Shown here piece after piece: positions 34,911-42,704 of a stretch of DNA of 48,000 bases. Position numbers and translations under genes: made by a program. The stretch comes from an uncultured Microbulbifer sp. (lineage in GTDB: Bacteria > Pseudomonadota > Gammaproteobacteria > Pseudomonadales > Cellvibrionaceae). The stretch covers positions 1-48,000 of the forward strand of contig NZ_CAJXKH010000016.1 of assembly GCF_913055755.1 (NCBI RefSeq). Direction: 5' to 3'. Position 1 is the first letter of the stretch. The number at the start of each line of letters is the position of its first letter. Below the pieces are notes generated by a model. The model did no database searches. It worked only from the letters and a program-made list of their open reading frames with translations, and was not told the origin of the DNA.

Positions 34911-36481
34911 GTATTCAGCCCTTTGAGCTCCGTCTCAAGGTGGGACTGGGCAGGTTTGCCCAGATTACACACTGCAAAAGAGATCAGCGTGCCGGTACAT
35001 AGCTGCCAGGGAAAGGCAATGGCGATCGGGTTTTCGTTGCCGGTGATCATGCTGATCATCCACGGCTGCTGCAGGAGGGTGACAAGAAAACCGGTGAACA
35101 GTGCCAGCAGTACCGTGGTGCCGTTACCGCGATTGGTGAACAACACGGTAAAGAAGACACCCAGCAAGCCGGAATAGGCGAATACCATGACGGACAGTGC
35201 GAAAGTAATCAGTGGCAAGTCACTGATCTGCTGCCAGTAGAAACACAGGATCGCCATTGCACTCAGGCACAGGGCTATCACCACCATTCCCCAGCGACCG
35301 GCGCGCACAAAGTGTGCGGACGGCTTACTAATGCGGCGGCGTTTCAGCCAGTTGCGGTACAGGTCTTCGGTCAGCACGCTGGCCATGGAATTGAGACTGG
35401 AGTTCAAGGTGGAAAGTGCGGCCGCAATGACACCGATGGTGACCAGTCCGCGTAATCCCGCGGGCATTTCGTGCAGTACGTAATGCATAAACACGGTAAC
35501 GTCGCCGCCGCTGGGTTCTGAAACGGCCAGTCCGCCCATCAGTCCGGGAGTCTGGTAAAAAATGTACAGCAACAGGCCTATACCCATGAATACGGCCATT
35601 ACCGGGATCACCAGTACCACGGAAAACAGTACCGCTCGCGCACCGTCCCTTGGCGTTTTACAGGTGAGCAATCGCTGGGTAACGTCCTGGTCCAGGCCAA
35701 ACGCGGCAATATTCAGCAGTACGAAGCCGGTCAAAGTTGCCCAGATATTGAAAGGGTCGGAGATATCCCAGCCGGCATCGACAAGGGTCAGCTTTGAATC
35801 CTGTCCGTTGCCCGGGCTGGAGAGCGCGGCAAGTATTTCACCCATGTCAGCGGGAATTTGCCACAACAATACAGACAGTACCGCGATGGCGGCAGTAACA
35901 TAGATCCCGCACTGGAGGACATCGCTCTGGATCACCGAGCGCACGCCGCCGACCAGGGTCTGCATCAGCCCTACGGTGGTGAGTAACAGTGTGGCTGCAA
36001 TCACGTGATCTGCCGCTATGTCATTGAACAGGATCATGGAAACGGCGATTGCCGCCATATACAGGCGCGCACCACTGGCAAATACTCTACCCAGCAGATA
36101 GATAGAACCGGCTGCGTGCTTGGACGAGGCACCAAAGCGGGTTTGCAGCAGTTCGTATACGGTGGTTACACGGCTGGCGTAAAAGCGCGGGATGAGTTCC
36201 CGGGCAACGATAATTGCCGCGATGATGGCACCGAGGTTGGTGAACAGGTAGGTGAGGTCTCCGCGATAGCCGAGATCGGGGCCGCCGAGAAAAGTGGCTG
36301 CGGACTGGACTGTGGCCAGTGTTGATATAGCCACCATCCACATGGGCATGGAATTTTTTGCCAGAAAGTAATCCCGGCTGTCGTCGGCCCGGGCCCGGCT
36401 GAAGTAGTAGCCGGAGCCCGCAAGGATTGCGGCGTAAATTGCAAAAATTACCCAGTCCAGTTCGGTAAACTGCAGTTCCAT
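34907..36481 (-). CDS. SSS-family sodium:solute symporter, probable MurNAc/GlcNAc importer
   Basis: A 524-residue sodium/solute symporter with about 13-14 TM segments. Typical sequences include FTELDWVIFAIYAAILAGSGYYF, SMPMWMVAISTLATVQSAATFLG (sodium and substrate region), FYASRVTTVYELLQTRFG and FGLDQDVTQRLLTCKTPRDGARA. The family includes SglT, NanT-type and related sugar importers. It starts the operon with the kinase and murQ, which points to a murein amino sugar as cargo. This would replace the PTS importer MurP of E. coli, since the sugar arrives unphosphorylated and the next gene is a kinase. An operator half-site lies 44 bases upstream, in the region shared with the divergent RpiR regulator 2. 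Confidence 0.9.
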   Translation of the reverse strand: MELQFTELDWVIFAIYAAILAGSGYYFSRARADDSRDYFLAKNSMPMWMVAISTLATVQSAATFLGGPDLGYRGDLTYLFTNLGAIIAAIIVARELIPRFYASRVTTVYELLQTRFGASSKHAAGSIYLLGRVFASGARLYMAAIAVSMILFNDIAADHVIAATLLLTTVGLMQTLVGGVRSVIQSDVLQCGIYVTAAIAVLSVLLWQIPADMGEILAALSSPGNGQDSKLTLVDAGWDISDPFNIWATLTGFVLLNIAAFGLDQDVTQRLLTCKTPRDGARAVLFSVVLVIPVMAVFMGIGLLLYIFYQTPGLMGGLAVSEPSGGDVTVFMHYVLHEMPAGLRGLVTIGVIAAALSTLNSSLNSMASVLTEDLYRNWLKRRRISKPSAHFVRAGRWGMVVIALCLSAMAILCFYWQQISDLPLITFALSVMVFAYSGLLGVFFTVLFTNRGNGTTVLLALFTGFLVTLLQQPWMISMITGNENPIAIAFPWQLCTGTLISFAVCNLGKPAQSHLETELKGLNT

Positions 36482-36524
36482 CTCGGATGCTCTTTTTATT
36501 TGTCAGGCGGCGCGGAAAAGACAA

Positions 36525-36539
36525 TAACTAAATTATTCC
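36525..36539. promoter_or_regulatory. palindromic operator between symporter and RpiR regulator 2
   Basis: TAACTAAATTATTCC keeps a full TATTCC half and 9 of 12 positions overall. It lies between the divergent symporter (start 36481) and RpiR 2 (start 36663). It could control both, giving autoregulation. Confidence 0.5.
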
Positions 36540-36662
36540 TGATTTTCGATGTTATTGGTATCATTTATTCTTTGGCTGCGCAAAGTATTTCTAAGGGGAG
36601 AGCCATTCGGCATTGATTGATTGTCTTCACGGTGCCAGGCAGGTTCAGCAAGGGAGAGAAAA

Positions 36663-37514
36663 ATGGGTTCTTTGAGCAAAATTCGTGCAATGCGAGCAGG
36701 TATGTCAAATCATGAACAGCGGATTGCTGATTATTTGCTCGACAACGTTGATGCAGTCAGGAGCCACTCTTCCAAATGCCTGGCAGATCGAATCGGCGTG
36801 TCGCAGTCGAGTGTGGTGAAGTTCAGTCAGAAGCTGGGGTACCGGGGGTATTCCGATTTCAAACTGTCGCTGACAGAGTCAGTGGCGCGCACGGCGATGC
36901 TGCCGAAAGCCATTCACGGGGATATCTCCAGTGATGACGATGTCACCACGGTGGCGCAAAAGCTGATCGCGCGAAAGAACCTGACCCTTAACGAGACCCT
37001 GCTGATCAACCCGGAAGAGGTATTGCTGGAAGCTGTTGAAAAAATAAGCAGTGCCGGGCGGATTGTACTGGCGGGCGTGGGGGCCTCCTCTCTGGTGGCG
37101 AAGGATTTTGCCTTCAAGCTGATGAAGCTGGGGAAATCGGTGATTGCCGAGAGCGATACCCACGTCCAGGTTGCCAACGCCGCGACACTGGGGGAGGGAG
37201 ACCTGGTGCTGGCCATTTCCGAGTCCGGCTTGACCCAGGACGTCATCCGGGTGGCCGAGGCGGCCTCGGCACAGGGGGCCGAAGTCATTTCCCTTACCCG
37301 CTATACCCACAATCCTCTGACGGCCGTGGCCACAGTCAAGCTCTATTGCGTTGCCAATGAGTCGGAAGTTCGCAGTTCATCCATTCTCGCCCGTACCGCG
37401 CAATTCATGGTGACCGACCTGCTGTTTATTCTGGTTTCGCAGCGGGACCAGCAGGCAAAAGAGATGTTTGATCGCAGTCGCCGCGCGGTAAACATCTTCC
37501 GCCGAAAGGAATAA
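36663..37514 (+). CDS. RpiR/MurR-family transcriptional regulator 2
   Basis: A 283-residue regulator with the same layout as regulator 1 and an identical HTH segment (residues 45-63). The SIS domain is canonical: VLAGVGASSLVAKDFAFKLMKLGK and LVLAISESGLTQDVIRVAEAA, the usual sugar-phosphate pocket. The family member MurR of E. coli is a repressor relieved by MurNAc-6P, so MurNAc-6P or GlcNAc-6P is a plausible signal here. GGGAGAG precedes the ATG at 36663; an upstream TTG at 36621 is unlikely. It is divergent from symporter-kinase-murQ, the genes that make and use the presumed inducer. Confidence 0.92.
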   Translation: MGSLSKIRAMRAGMSNHEQRIADYLLDNVDAVRSHSSKCLADRIGVSQSSVVKFSQKLGYRGYSDFKLSLTESVARTAMLPKAIHGDISSDDDVTTVAQKLIARKNLTLNETLLINPEEVLLEAVEKISSAGRIVLAGVGASSLVAKDFAFKLMKLGKSVIAESDTHVQVANAATLGEGDLVLAISESGLTQDVIRVAEAASAQGAEVISLTRYTHNPLTAVATVKLYCVANESEVRSSSILARTAQFMVTDLLFILVSQRDQQAKEMFDRSRRAVNIFRRKE

Positions 37515-37561
37515 TCGCGCCAAAAGTTCACAGCTTGTGTTATTCCGGTTGATCTGAGCGG

Positions 37562-37582
37562 CAAGGAATAATATATTCCTTG
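37562..37582 (+). promoter_or_regulatory. orphan palindromic operator downstream of RpiR regulator 2
   Basis: The core GGAATAATATATTCC at 37565-37579 is a perfect match to GGAATA-N3-TATTCC, and the arms extend to 9 pairs (CAAGGAATA/TATTCCTTG). It is the best copy in the window, yet the next clear gene, pncC, starts 336 bases away. The gap 37583-37918 contains a terminator-like hairpin and no convincing CDS. Confidence 0.75.
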
Positions 37583-37746
37583 GGTCTGCATTTTTTGCGA
37601 TAACTTGTTACTTCGAGAGGGCGAGTTTGATGCAATGTGGAGGCGGACGGTTCGTGAGTACTCGACAACTGTTGCGGGGGCTGGCGTAGCGTCAATTCAC
37701 CTTGTTATTCCAATTCTGAAGTTCCTATTGTGTGGGATTGGCTTGT

Positions 37747-37771
37747 GGGGGCCTCATGGCCCCCGTCTTTT
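37747..37771 (+). terminator. terminator-like hairpin before pncC
   Basis: GGGGGCC-TCAT-GGCCCCC is followed by GTCTTTT. It may end the RpiR 2 transcript or a short transcript starting at the orphan operator, and isolates pncC from the locus. Confidence 0.65.
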
Positions 37772-37918
37772 CGGGCTGAAGCCGCTGTCTCGCTTTTTTA
37801 CCTATCTGACTCCTTCCTTTATCGTTTCTATTGTGGCTTCTGTGGCCCCGACCTTTTGCCTGTGGCGTGCGGCGGGCGCTATTCTTGGCGGGTGTCATTG
37901 CGAATATAAGGAAGTGAT

Positions 37919-38431
37919 GTGTCGCTGGACGAAGAAATTTTGGAACTCGCCACTCGCCTGGGTGAAAAGCTACAGGCGATTGGCTGGAAAATAACCGCGG
38001 CGGAATCCTGTACCGGAGGCGCCATTGCCGCTGCGATCACATCGGTTTCCGGTGCCTCCGGCTGGTTCGAGGGTTCTGTGGTGAGCTACGCGAATCGGGT
38101 CAAGCGGGATTTGCTTGGAGTTGATGCGGAAGACCTGGAAAAGTTTGGTGCGGTGAGTGAACCGGTAGCCCGGCAGATGGCGGTGGGGGTCCTGAACCGA
38201 CTCGATGCGAACCTGGCTGTGGCCGTGACCGGCATCGCCGGCCCCGATGGGGGGAGTGAGGACAAGCCGGTGGGGACTGTGTGGTTGGCCTGGGCACACG
38301 GCGAGGGTCAGGAGCCGTTGGACGTGGTGGCCCACTGCAGGCACTTTTCTGGCACCCGGGCAGAGATCCAGGCACAAACGGTACTGGAGGCCCTGCGCGG
38401 CTTGCTGCAGATTGTCGAATCCCACGAGTAG
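37919..38431 (+). CDS. pncC: nicotinamide-nucleotide amidohydrolase (CinA C-terminal domain)
   Basis: A 170-residue stand-alone CinA C-terminal domain, as in E. coli PncC (165). It hydrolyses NMN to nicotinate mononucleotide plus ammonia. Conserved parts are TAAESCTGGAIAAAITSVSGASGWFEGSVVSY, GAVSEPVARQMAVGVLNRL and AVAVTGIAGPDGGSEDKPVGTVWLAW; the SCTGG serine and the AESC context form the active site. The start is GTG 37919, with AAGGAAG upstream. It is placed directly before recA, as in many gammaproteobacteria. An inverted repeat without T-run (GCACGG/CCGTGC, 38460-38476) follows. Confidence 0.94.
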   Translation: MSLDEEILELATRLGEKLQAIGWKITAAESCTGGAIAAAITSVSGASGWFEGSVVSYANRVKRDLLGVDAEDLEKFGAVSEPVARQMAVGVLNRLDANLAVAVTGIAGPDGGSEDKPVGTVWLAWAHGEGQEPLDVVAHCRHFSGTRAEIQAQTVLEALRGLLQIVESHE

Positions 38432-38497
38432 TCGCAATCGGCCAGCTTTAAGCTACTTTGCACGGTCGTACCGTGCGTGGCCCTATGTTCAGGATTA

Positions 38498-38513
38498 CTG
38501 GTTGCTTATACAG
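38498..38513 (+). promoter_or_regulatory. LexA (SOS) box of recA
   Basis: CTGGTTGCTTATACAG has the CTG-N10-CAG layout, extended by TA on both sides (TACTG...CAGTA). It lies 57 bases before recA and includes TATACA, a possible -10 element, so LexA binding would block the promoter. Confidence 0.85.
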
Positions 38514-38569
38514 TAATTTTTCTCTAAGCTTCCTTCCCATAACCAATCTTCAAGTACACGGGAAGGGTC

Positions 38570-39601
38570 ATGGATTCCAACAAAGACAAGGCTTTACAGG
38601 CGGCGCTGTCTCAGATCGAGCGCCAGTTCGGCAAGGGCACCGTCATGCGCATGGGGGATAAAGAGCGCGAGCGCATCCCCGCCATTTCCACCGGTTCCCT
38701 GGGCCTGGACGTTGCCCTGGGTATCGGCGGTCTGCCCCGCGGCCGTATTGTAGAAATCTACGGTCCTGAATCTTCCGGTAAAACTACCCTGACCCTGCAG
38801 GTGATCGCCGAAGCCCAGCGCAAGGGCGGCACCTGTGCCTTCGTGGATGCCGAGCACGCCCTCGATCCGATCTACGCCGAGAAGCTCGGTGTCAATGTGG
38901 ACGAGCTGATCGTTTCCCAGCCGGACACCGGTGAGCAGGCCCTGGAAGTGGCCGACATGCTGGTGCGCTCCGGTGCGGTAGATGTACTGGTTGTGGACTC
39001 TGTCGCGGCCCTGACTCCGCGCGCCGAGATTGAAGGCGAGATGGGAGACTCCCACGTGGGCCTGCAGGCACGCCTGATGTCCCAGGCGCTGCGTAAGCTG
39101 ACCGGTAACATCAAAAACACCAACACCCTGTGTGTGTTCATCAACCAGATCCGCATGAAGATCGGTGTGATGTTCGGCTCCCCGGAAACCACCACCGGTG
39201 GTAACGCGCTCAAGTTCTACTCTTCCGTGCGCCTGGATATCCGCCGCATCGGCTCTGTGAAAGAGGGTGACGAAGTGGTGGGCAACGAGACCCGGGTGAA
39301 GGTGGTCAAGAACAAGGTGGCGCCGCCGTTCAAGCAGACCGAATTCCAGATCATGTACGGTCAGGGCATCAACCTGCTGGGCGAGATCATCGACTACGGT
39401 GTCAAGCTGGGCCTGGTCGACAAGGCCGGTGCCTGGTACAGCTACAAGGGCGACAAGATCGGCCAGGGCAAGGCCAATGCGGTCAAGTTCCTCAAGGAAA
39501 ATGAGGATATCCGCAACGAGATCGAAGGCCAGCTGCGCGCCCAGTTACTGGGTGACCTGGTGCCGGCTCAGCCGGAAGCGGCGGAAGAACTGGAAGGCTG
39601 A
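38570..39601 (+). CDS. recA: recombinase RecA
   Basis: A 343-residue RecA (353 in E. coli). It forms filaments on single-stranded DNA, drives strand exchange and triggers LexA self-cleavage. Walker A is GPESSGKTT; Walker B and following are [22 protein letters not shown]; loop L2 lies around [22 protein letters not shown]. The interface start [23 protein letters not shown] is standard. SD GGAAGGG precedes the ATG. A LexA box lies upstream, and recX starts 3 bases after its stop. Confidence 0.99.
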   Translation: MDSNKDKALQAALSQIERQFGKGTVMRMGDKERERIPAISTGSLGLDVALGIGGLPRGRIVEIYGPESSGKTTLTLQVIAEAQRKGGTCAFVDAEHALDPIYAEKLGVNVDELIVSQPDTGEQALEVADMLVRSGAVDVLVVDSVAALTPRAEIEGEMGDSHVGLQARLMSQALRKLTGNIKNTNTLCVFINQIRMKIGVMFGSPETTTGGNALKFYSSVRLDIRRIGSVKEGDEVVGNETRVKVVKNKVAPPFKQTEFQIMYGQGINLLGEIIDYGVKLGLVDKAGAWYSYKGDKIGQGKANAVKFLKENEDIRNEIEGQLRAQLLGDLVPAQPEAAEELEG

Positions 39602-39603
39602 TT

Positions 39604-40161
39604 TTGTCTTCGTTTTCCGACTCCCCGGAGGGGCTGCAAGTGGCCTCTCCGGGAGATTCCCTCTCTCACTCCTCCACATCAGATCGGGCGTCCGAACAGT
39701 CCAAGACCCTGTTCAGTGTCGCGGTCGACCTCCTTTCCCGGCGGGAACACTCCTGTCACGAGCTGCGACAAAAGCTCGCCGCGAAATTTTCCGAGACAGA
39801 CGGCGCGGACATCGAGGCAACCCTGTTGTATCTGCAGGAGTTGAATTACCTGTCTGACCGGCGCTTTGCCGAAGTGTTTGCCCGCTCGCGGCTACAGCGC
39901 GGGCAGGGGCCCTTGCGTATTCGCCGCGAGTTGCTGCAGCGCGGTGTAGGCAACGACCTGGTTGCCGGCGCACTCGAGCAACTGGATGCCGACTGGTTTG
40001 CACTGGCCGCCGAACTTTTGCAGCGCAAATTTCGCGAGCCGATCGCGCCCGCCCTATCACGGGAACAGCAATTCAAGGAGCGCGCCAGGCGTCAGCGCTA
40101 CCTCGCCTACCGCGGTTTTCCTGCGGATGCCATCAGCTGGGCCCTGGAAACCGATTACTGA
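39604..40161 (+). CDS. recX: regulatory protein RecX
   Basis: A 185-residue protein (about 166 in E. coli) that caps and limits RecA filaments. It consists of helical repeats: AVDLLSRREHSCHELRQKL, LQELNYLSDRRFAEVFARSRL, QGPLRIRRELLQRGV and the final RQRYLAYRGFPADAISWALE. The TTG at 39604 has GGAAGG 6 bases upstream; GTG 39640 with GGAGGGG is an equally good alternative, giving 173 residues. The N-terminal 35 residues are serine-rich and non-conserved, so the later start is possible. It is co-transcribed with recA. Confidence 0.92.
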   Translation: MSSFSDSPEGLQVASPGDSLSHSSTSDRASEQSKTLFSVAVDLLSRREHSCHELRQKLAAKFSETDGADIEATLLYLQELNYLSDRRFAEVFARSRLQRGQGPLRIRRELLQRGVGNDLVAGALEQLDADWFALAAELLQRKFREPIAPALSREQQFKERARRQRYLAYRGFPADAISWALETDY

Positions 40162-40404
40162 TTCCCGATCGCGTTTCTTTCCTGATGATTGGTTATAAGT
40201 GCATTACTGGCGGGGAGGGGGTCGATACCATCGCGGGAACCGCACATCAGGAGGGCTATACTCAGGGCTCGATTTCAGCCGTGGCCACCACCGACTGTGG
40301 CGGGGCGCGACCAATTCGCTATTCAGGGGCAGCCCTCATCAACGGGCTGCTGTCGACAGCCACGCCCTGAAGCGACCAATAAAAATAGACCGCAAGGACT
40401 GCCC

Positions 40405-41883
40405 ATGATCCTCTCCATTGACCAGGGCACTACCGGAACCACTGCCTTTGTCTTCGATACCAGCGGCAGGCTGATCGGCCGCAGCTATTCGGAGTTCCCC
40501 CAGTATTACCCCCGCCCGGGCTGGGTGGAGCACGACGCCGAAGAGATCTGGCAGGTGACCCTCCGGGTCTGTGCCGCGGCCCTGCAGCGTGCCGCGGTTT
40601 CCCCGGCAGATATCAGCGCCATAGGTATTACCAATCAGCGTGAAACCGCGGTCCTGTGGGACCGGGAGACCGGCGAGCCTGTTTATCGCGCGATTGTCTG
40701 GCAATGCCGCCGTTCCGCGGCAATCTGCGACCAGTTGCGGGCGGCGGGCAAGGCGGATTGGATTCGGCGGAAAACCGGTCTGGTGCTGGATGCCTACTTT
40801 TCCGCCAGTAAACTGCAGTGGCTGTTTCGCGAAGACCCGAACCTGCAGCGGCGCGCGCAAGCGGGTGAACTCTGTTTCGGCACCATCGACAGCTGGTTGA
40901 TCTGGAAAATGAGTGGCGGGCGCGCGCACCTCACCGACCACTCCAATGCCTGTCGCACCCTGCTGTACGACATTGATAATCACACCTGGGATCCCGAGTT
41001 ACTGGCTCTGTTTGATTGCCCCGCAGCAATGCTTCCCGAAATCCAGAATTCCGCCGGGCATTTTGCACTGACCGATCCCGCAGTGTTTCTCGGCGCAGCG
41101 GTGCCGATTGCGGGGGTTGCCGGCGACCAGCAGGCGGCCCTGTTCGGGCAGGGCTGTGTGCATCCGGGGACGGTCAAAAATACCTACGGAACCGGCTGTT
41201 TCATGTTGGCGCTGGCGGGGGCGGCGCGGCCGGATACACCGGAGGGGTTGCTGACCACCGTGGCCTGTGACCATCGAGGCCAGCCGGCTTATGCCATTGA
41301 AGGCTCAGTGTTCAATGGTGGCGCGGCGGTGCAGTGGCTGCGGGACGACCTGGGGTTGATACAGCAGGCGGCGGATTCCGAGCAGATTGCCCACAGCGTC
41401 CCGGACACCCGTGGCGTATATATGGTCCCTGCCTTTAGCGGTCTGGGCGCGCCGCACTGGGACGCACAGGCGCGGGGGTCCATTTTCGGCCTGACCCGCG
41501 GTGCGGGGCGTGCGGAAATCGTGCGTGCCACGCTGGAGTCTATTGCCTACCAGAGCCACGAGCTGGCGGAGCTGATGGGCGATGCGCTGGGGGTGAGGCT
41601 GCCGTGTCTGCGTGTGGACGGCGGCGCCAGCGCGAACAACTTCCTGATGCAGTTCCAGGCGGATATCACTTCCCTGCGGGTGGAAAGACCGCGGCAGATC
41701 GAGTCCACCGCAGTAGGCGCCGCCCTGTTGGCGGGGCTGGGCTGTGGAATCTGGCAGCCGGATGCGTTGCCAGAGTCGTTGCGAGAGATCGAGCAGGACT
41801 TTCTGCCGCAGATGTCGGCGGACAGGAGGGCGACCCTGCTGAGCGGCTGGAGCCGGGCAGTAGCGGCCTGCCGCTCTTTCTAG
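40405..41883 (+). CDS. glpK: glycerol kinase
   Basis: A 492-residue FGGY-family kinase that makes sn-glycerol 3-phosphate. Typical sequences are LSIDQGTTGTTAFVFD, the GWVEHDAEEIW block, ITNQRETAVLWDRETGEPVYRAIVWQCRR, GVAGDQQAALFGQGC and the C-terminal FGGY signature area RVDGGASANNFLMQFQADI. The start at 40405 has AAGGA upstream and begins the conserved part; the frame is open farther upstream but unlike the family. No glpF, glpD or glpR is near, so it is an isolated glycerol gene. The preceding gap 40162-40404 shows no gene I can support. Confidence 0.96.
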   Translation: MILSIDQGTTGTTAFVFDTSGRLIGRSYSEFPQYYPRPGWVEHDAEEIWQVTLRVCAAALQRAAVSPADISAIGITNQRETAVLWDRETGEPVYRAIVWQCRRSAAICDQLRAAGKADWIRRKTGLVLDAYFSASKLQWLFREDPNLQRRAQAGELCFGTIDSWLIWKMSGGRAHLTDHSNACRTLLYDIDNHTWDPELLALFDCPAAMLPEIQNSAGHFALTDPAVFLGAAVPIAGVAGDQQAALFGQGCVHPGTVKNTYGTGCFMLALAGAARPDTPEGLLTTVACDHRGQPAYAIEGSVFNGGAAVQWLRDDLGLIQQAADSEQIAHSVPDTRGVYMVPAFSGLGAPHWDAQARGSIFGLTRGAGRAEIVRATLESIAYQSHELAELMGDALGVRLPCLRVDGGASANNFLMQFQADITSLRVERPRQIESTAVGAALLAGLGCGIWQPDALPESLREIEQDFLPQMSADRRATLLSGWSRAVAACRSF

Positions 41884-42038
41884 CGGCTGGTCGCTGCAAT
41901 CCGGGGCTCTCTCTTCCTATCTATTGCCACAATTGATTCTGTCACCGTGAAAACACCGGGAAAGCGTTGTACCATACGCGGTCATTTTTGACCTGACAGC
42001 CCGGATTCCGAGGGCTGTGGGCTGCTAAAGAGTGAAAC

Positions 42039-42224
42039 ATGGACAAAAAGTTACTGAGTCTTTTGGTCTGCCCGGTCAGCAAGGCGCCACTGGAGTACGA
42101 CGAAGAAAAGCAGGAATTGGTGTGCAAGGCCAGTGGCCTCGCTTATCCGGTGCGGGATGGTATTCCGGTCATGCTGGAGTCCGAGGCGCGGCAGCTGACC
42201 ACCGACGAAAAACTGGACAAGTAG
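42039..42224 (+). CDS. Trm112-like/UPF0434 (YcaR) small zinc-ribbon-like protein
   Basis: A 61-residue protein matching E. coli YcaR (60). The pattern [39 protein letters not shown] is characteristic. Only two cysteines remain of the four zinc ligands of eukaryotic Trm112, as is usual in bacteria. The function in bacteria is unclear; it is often found beside kdsB/lpxK, but not here. A 54-base gap separates it from hinT, so co-transcription is likely. Confidence 0.9.
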   Translation: MDKKLLSLLVCPVSKAPLEYDEEKQELVCKASGLAYPVRDGIPVMLESEARQLTTDEKLDK

Positions 42225-42277
42225 CCCCCGATTTTGCAGGGCGGGGATGGACAGGGACTGGCAAGACGGATTTTTAA

Positions 42278-42640
42278 ATGACCAAGCCTAGCGTGTTTAG
42301 TCAGATAATCGCGGGCGAGGTGCCTGCGAAACGGGTCTACCAAGACGATCAGTGCATTGTCATTGAAGATCGCTCGCCGAAGGCGCCGACCCACCTGTTG
42401 ATCATTCCCCGCAAGCCGCTGGTGAGCGTGGCGGACGCCGGGCCGGAAGATGCACCGCTGCTGGGGCACCTCCTCTGGGTGGCCTCGGAGCTGGGGCGCA
42501 AACTCAAGCTGGACGACGGCTTTCGCCTGATCATCAACAATGGTCGCGGCGCGGGGCAGACGGTATTTCACCTGCATATTCACTTGCTGGCACAGCGCGA
42601 ATTGCGCGAGGCCGATCTGGCACAGGGGCTGCCGGAGTAA
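42278..42640 (+). CDS. hinT: HIT-family purine nucleoside phosphoramidase HinT
   Basis: A 120-residue histidine-triad protein (E. coli HinT 119). The triad is HLHIHLL near the C-terminus, preceded by GQTVFHLH; other conserved parts are [18 protein letters not shown] and [12 protein letters not shown]. It hydrolyses AMP-lysine/AMP-NH2 type phosphoramidates and clears aminoacyl-adenylates escaping from tRNA synthetases, which fits its place 64 bases before alaS. It is cytoplasmic, probably dimeric. Confidence 0.95.
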   Translation: MTKPSVFSQIIAGEVPAKRVYQDDQCIVIEDRSPKAPTHLLIIPRKPLVSVADAGPEDAPLLGHLLWVASELGRKLKLDDGFRLIINNGRGAGQTVFHLHIHLLAQRELREADLAQGLPE

Positions 42641-42704
42641 ATTTTTCTGGCTGCGGTTTCCGCTGCAGCCGCAAGCTTTAACCGACGATGTGGAATTTGG
42701 CTGG

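Noticed and set aside
37605..37994. 129-codon open frame between RpiR 2 and pncC
   Set aside because: Non-ATG start, overlaps pncC in another frame and crosses a terminator-like hairpin; composition is not protein-like.
40189..40404. N-terminal extension of glpK
   Set aside because: The frame is open but the sequence has no kinase similarity; ATG 40405 with AAGGA gives the normal protein.
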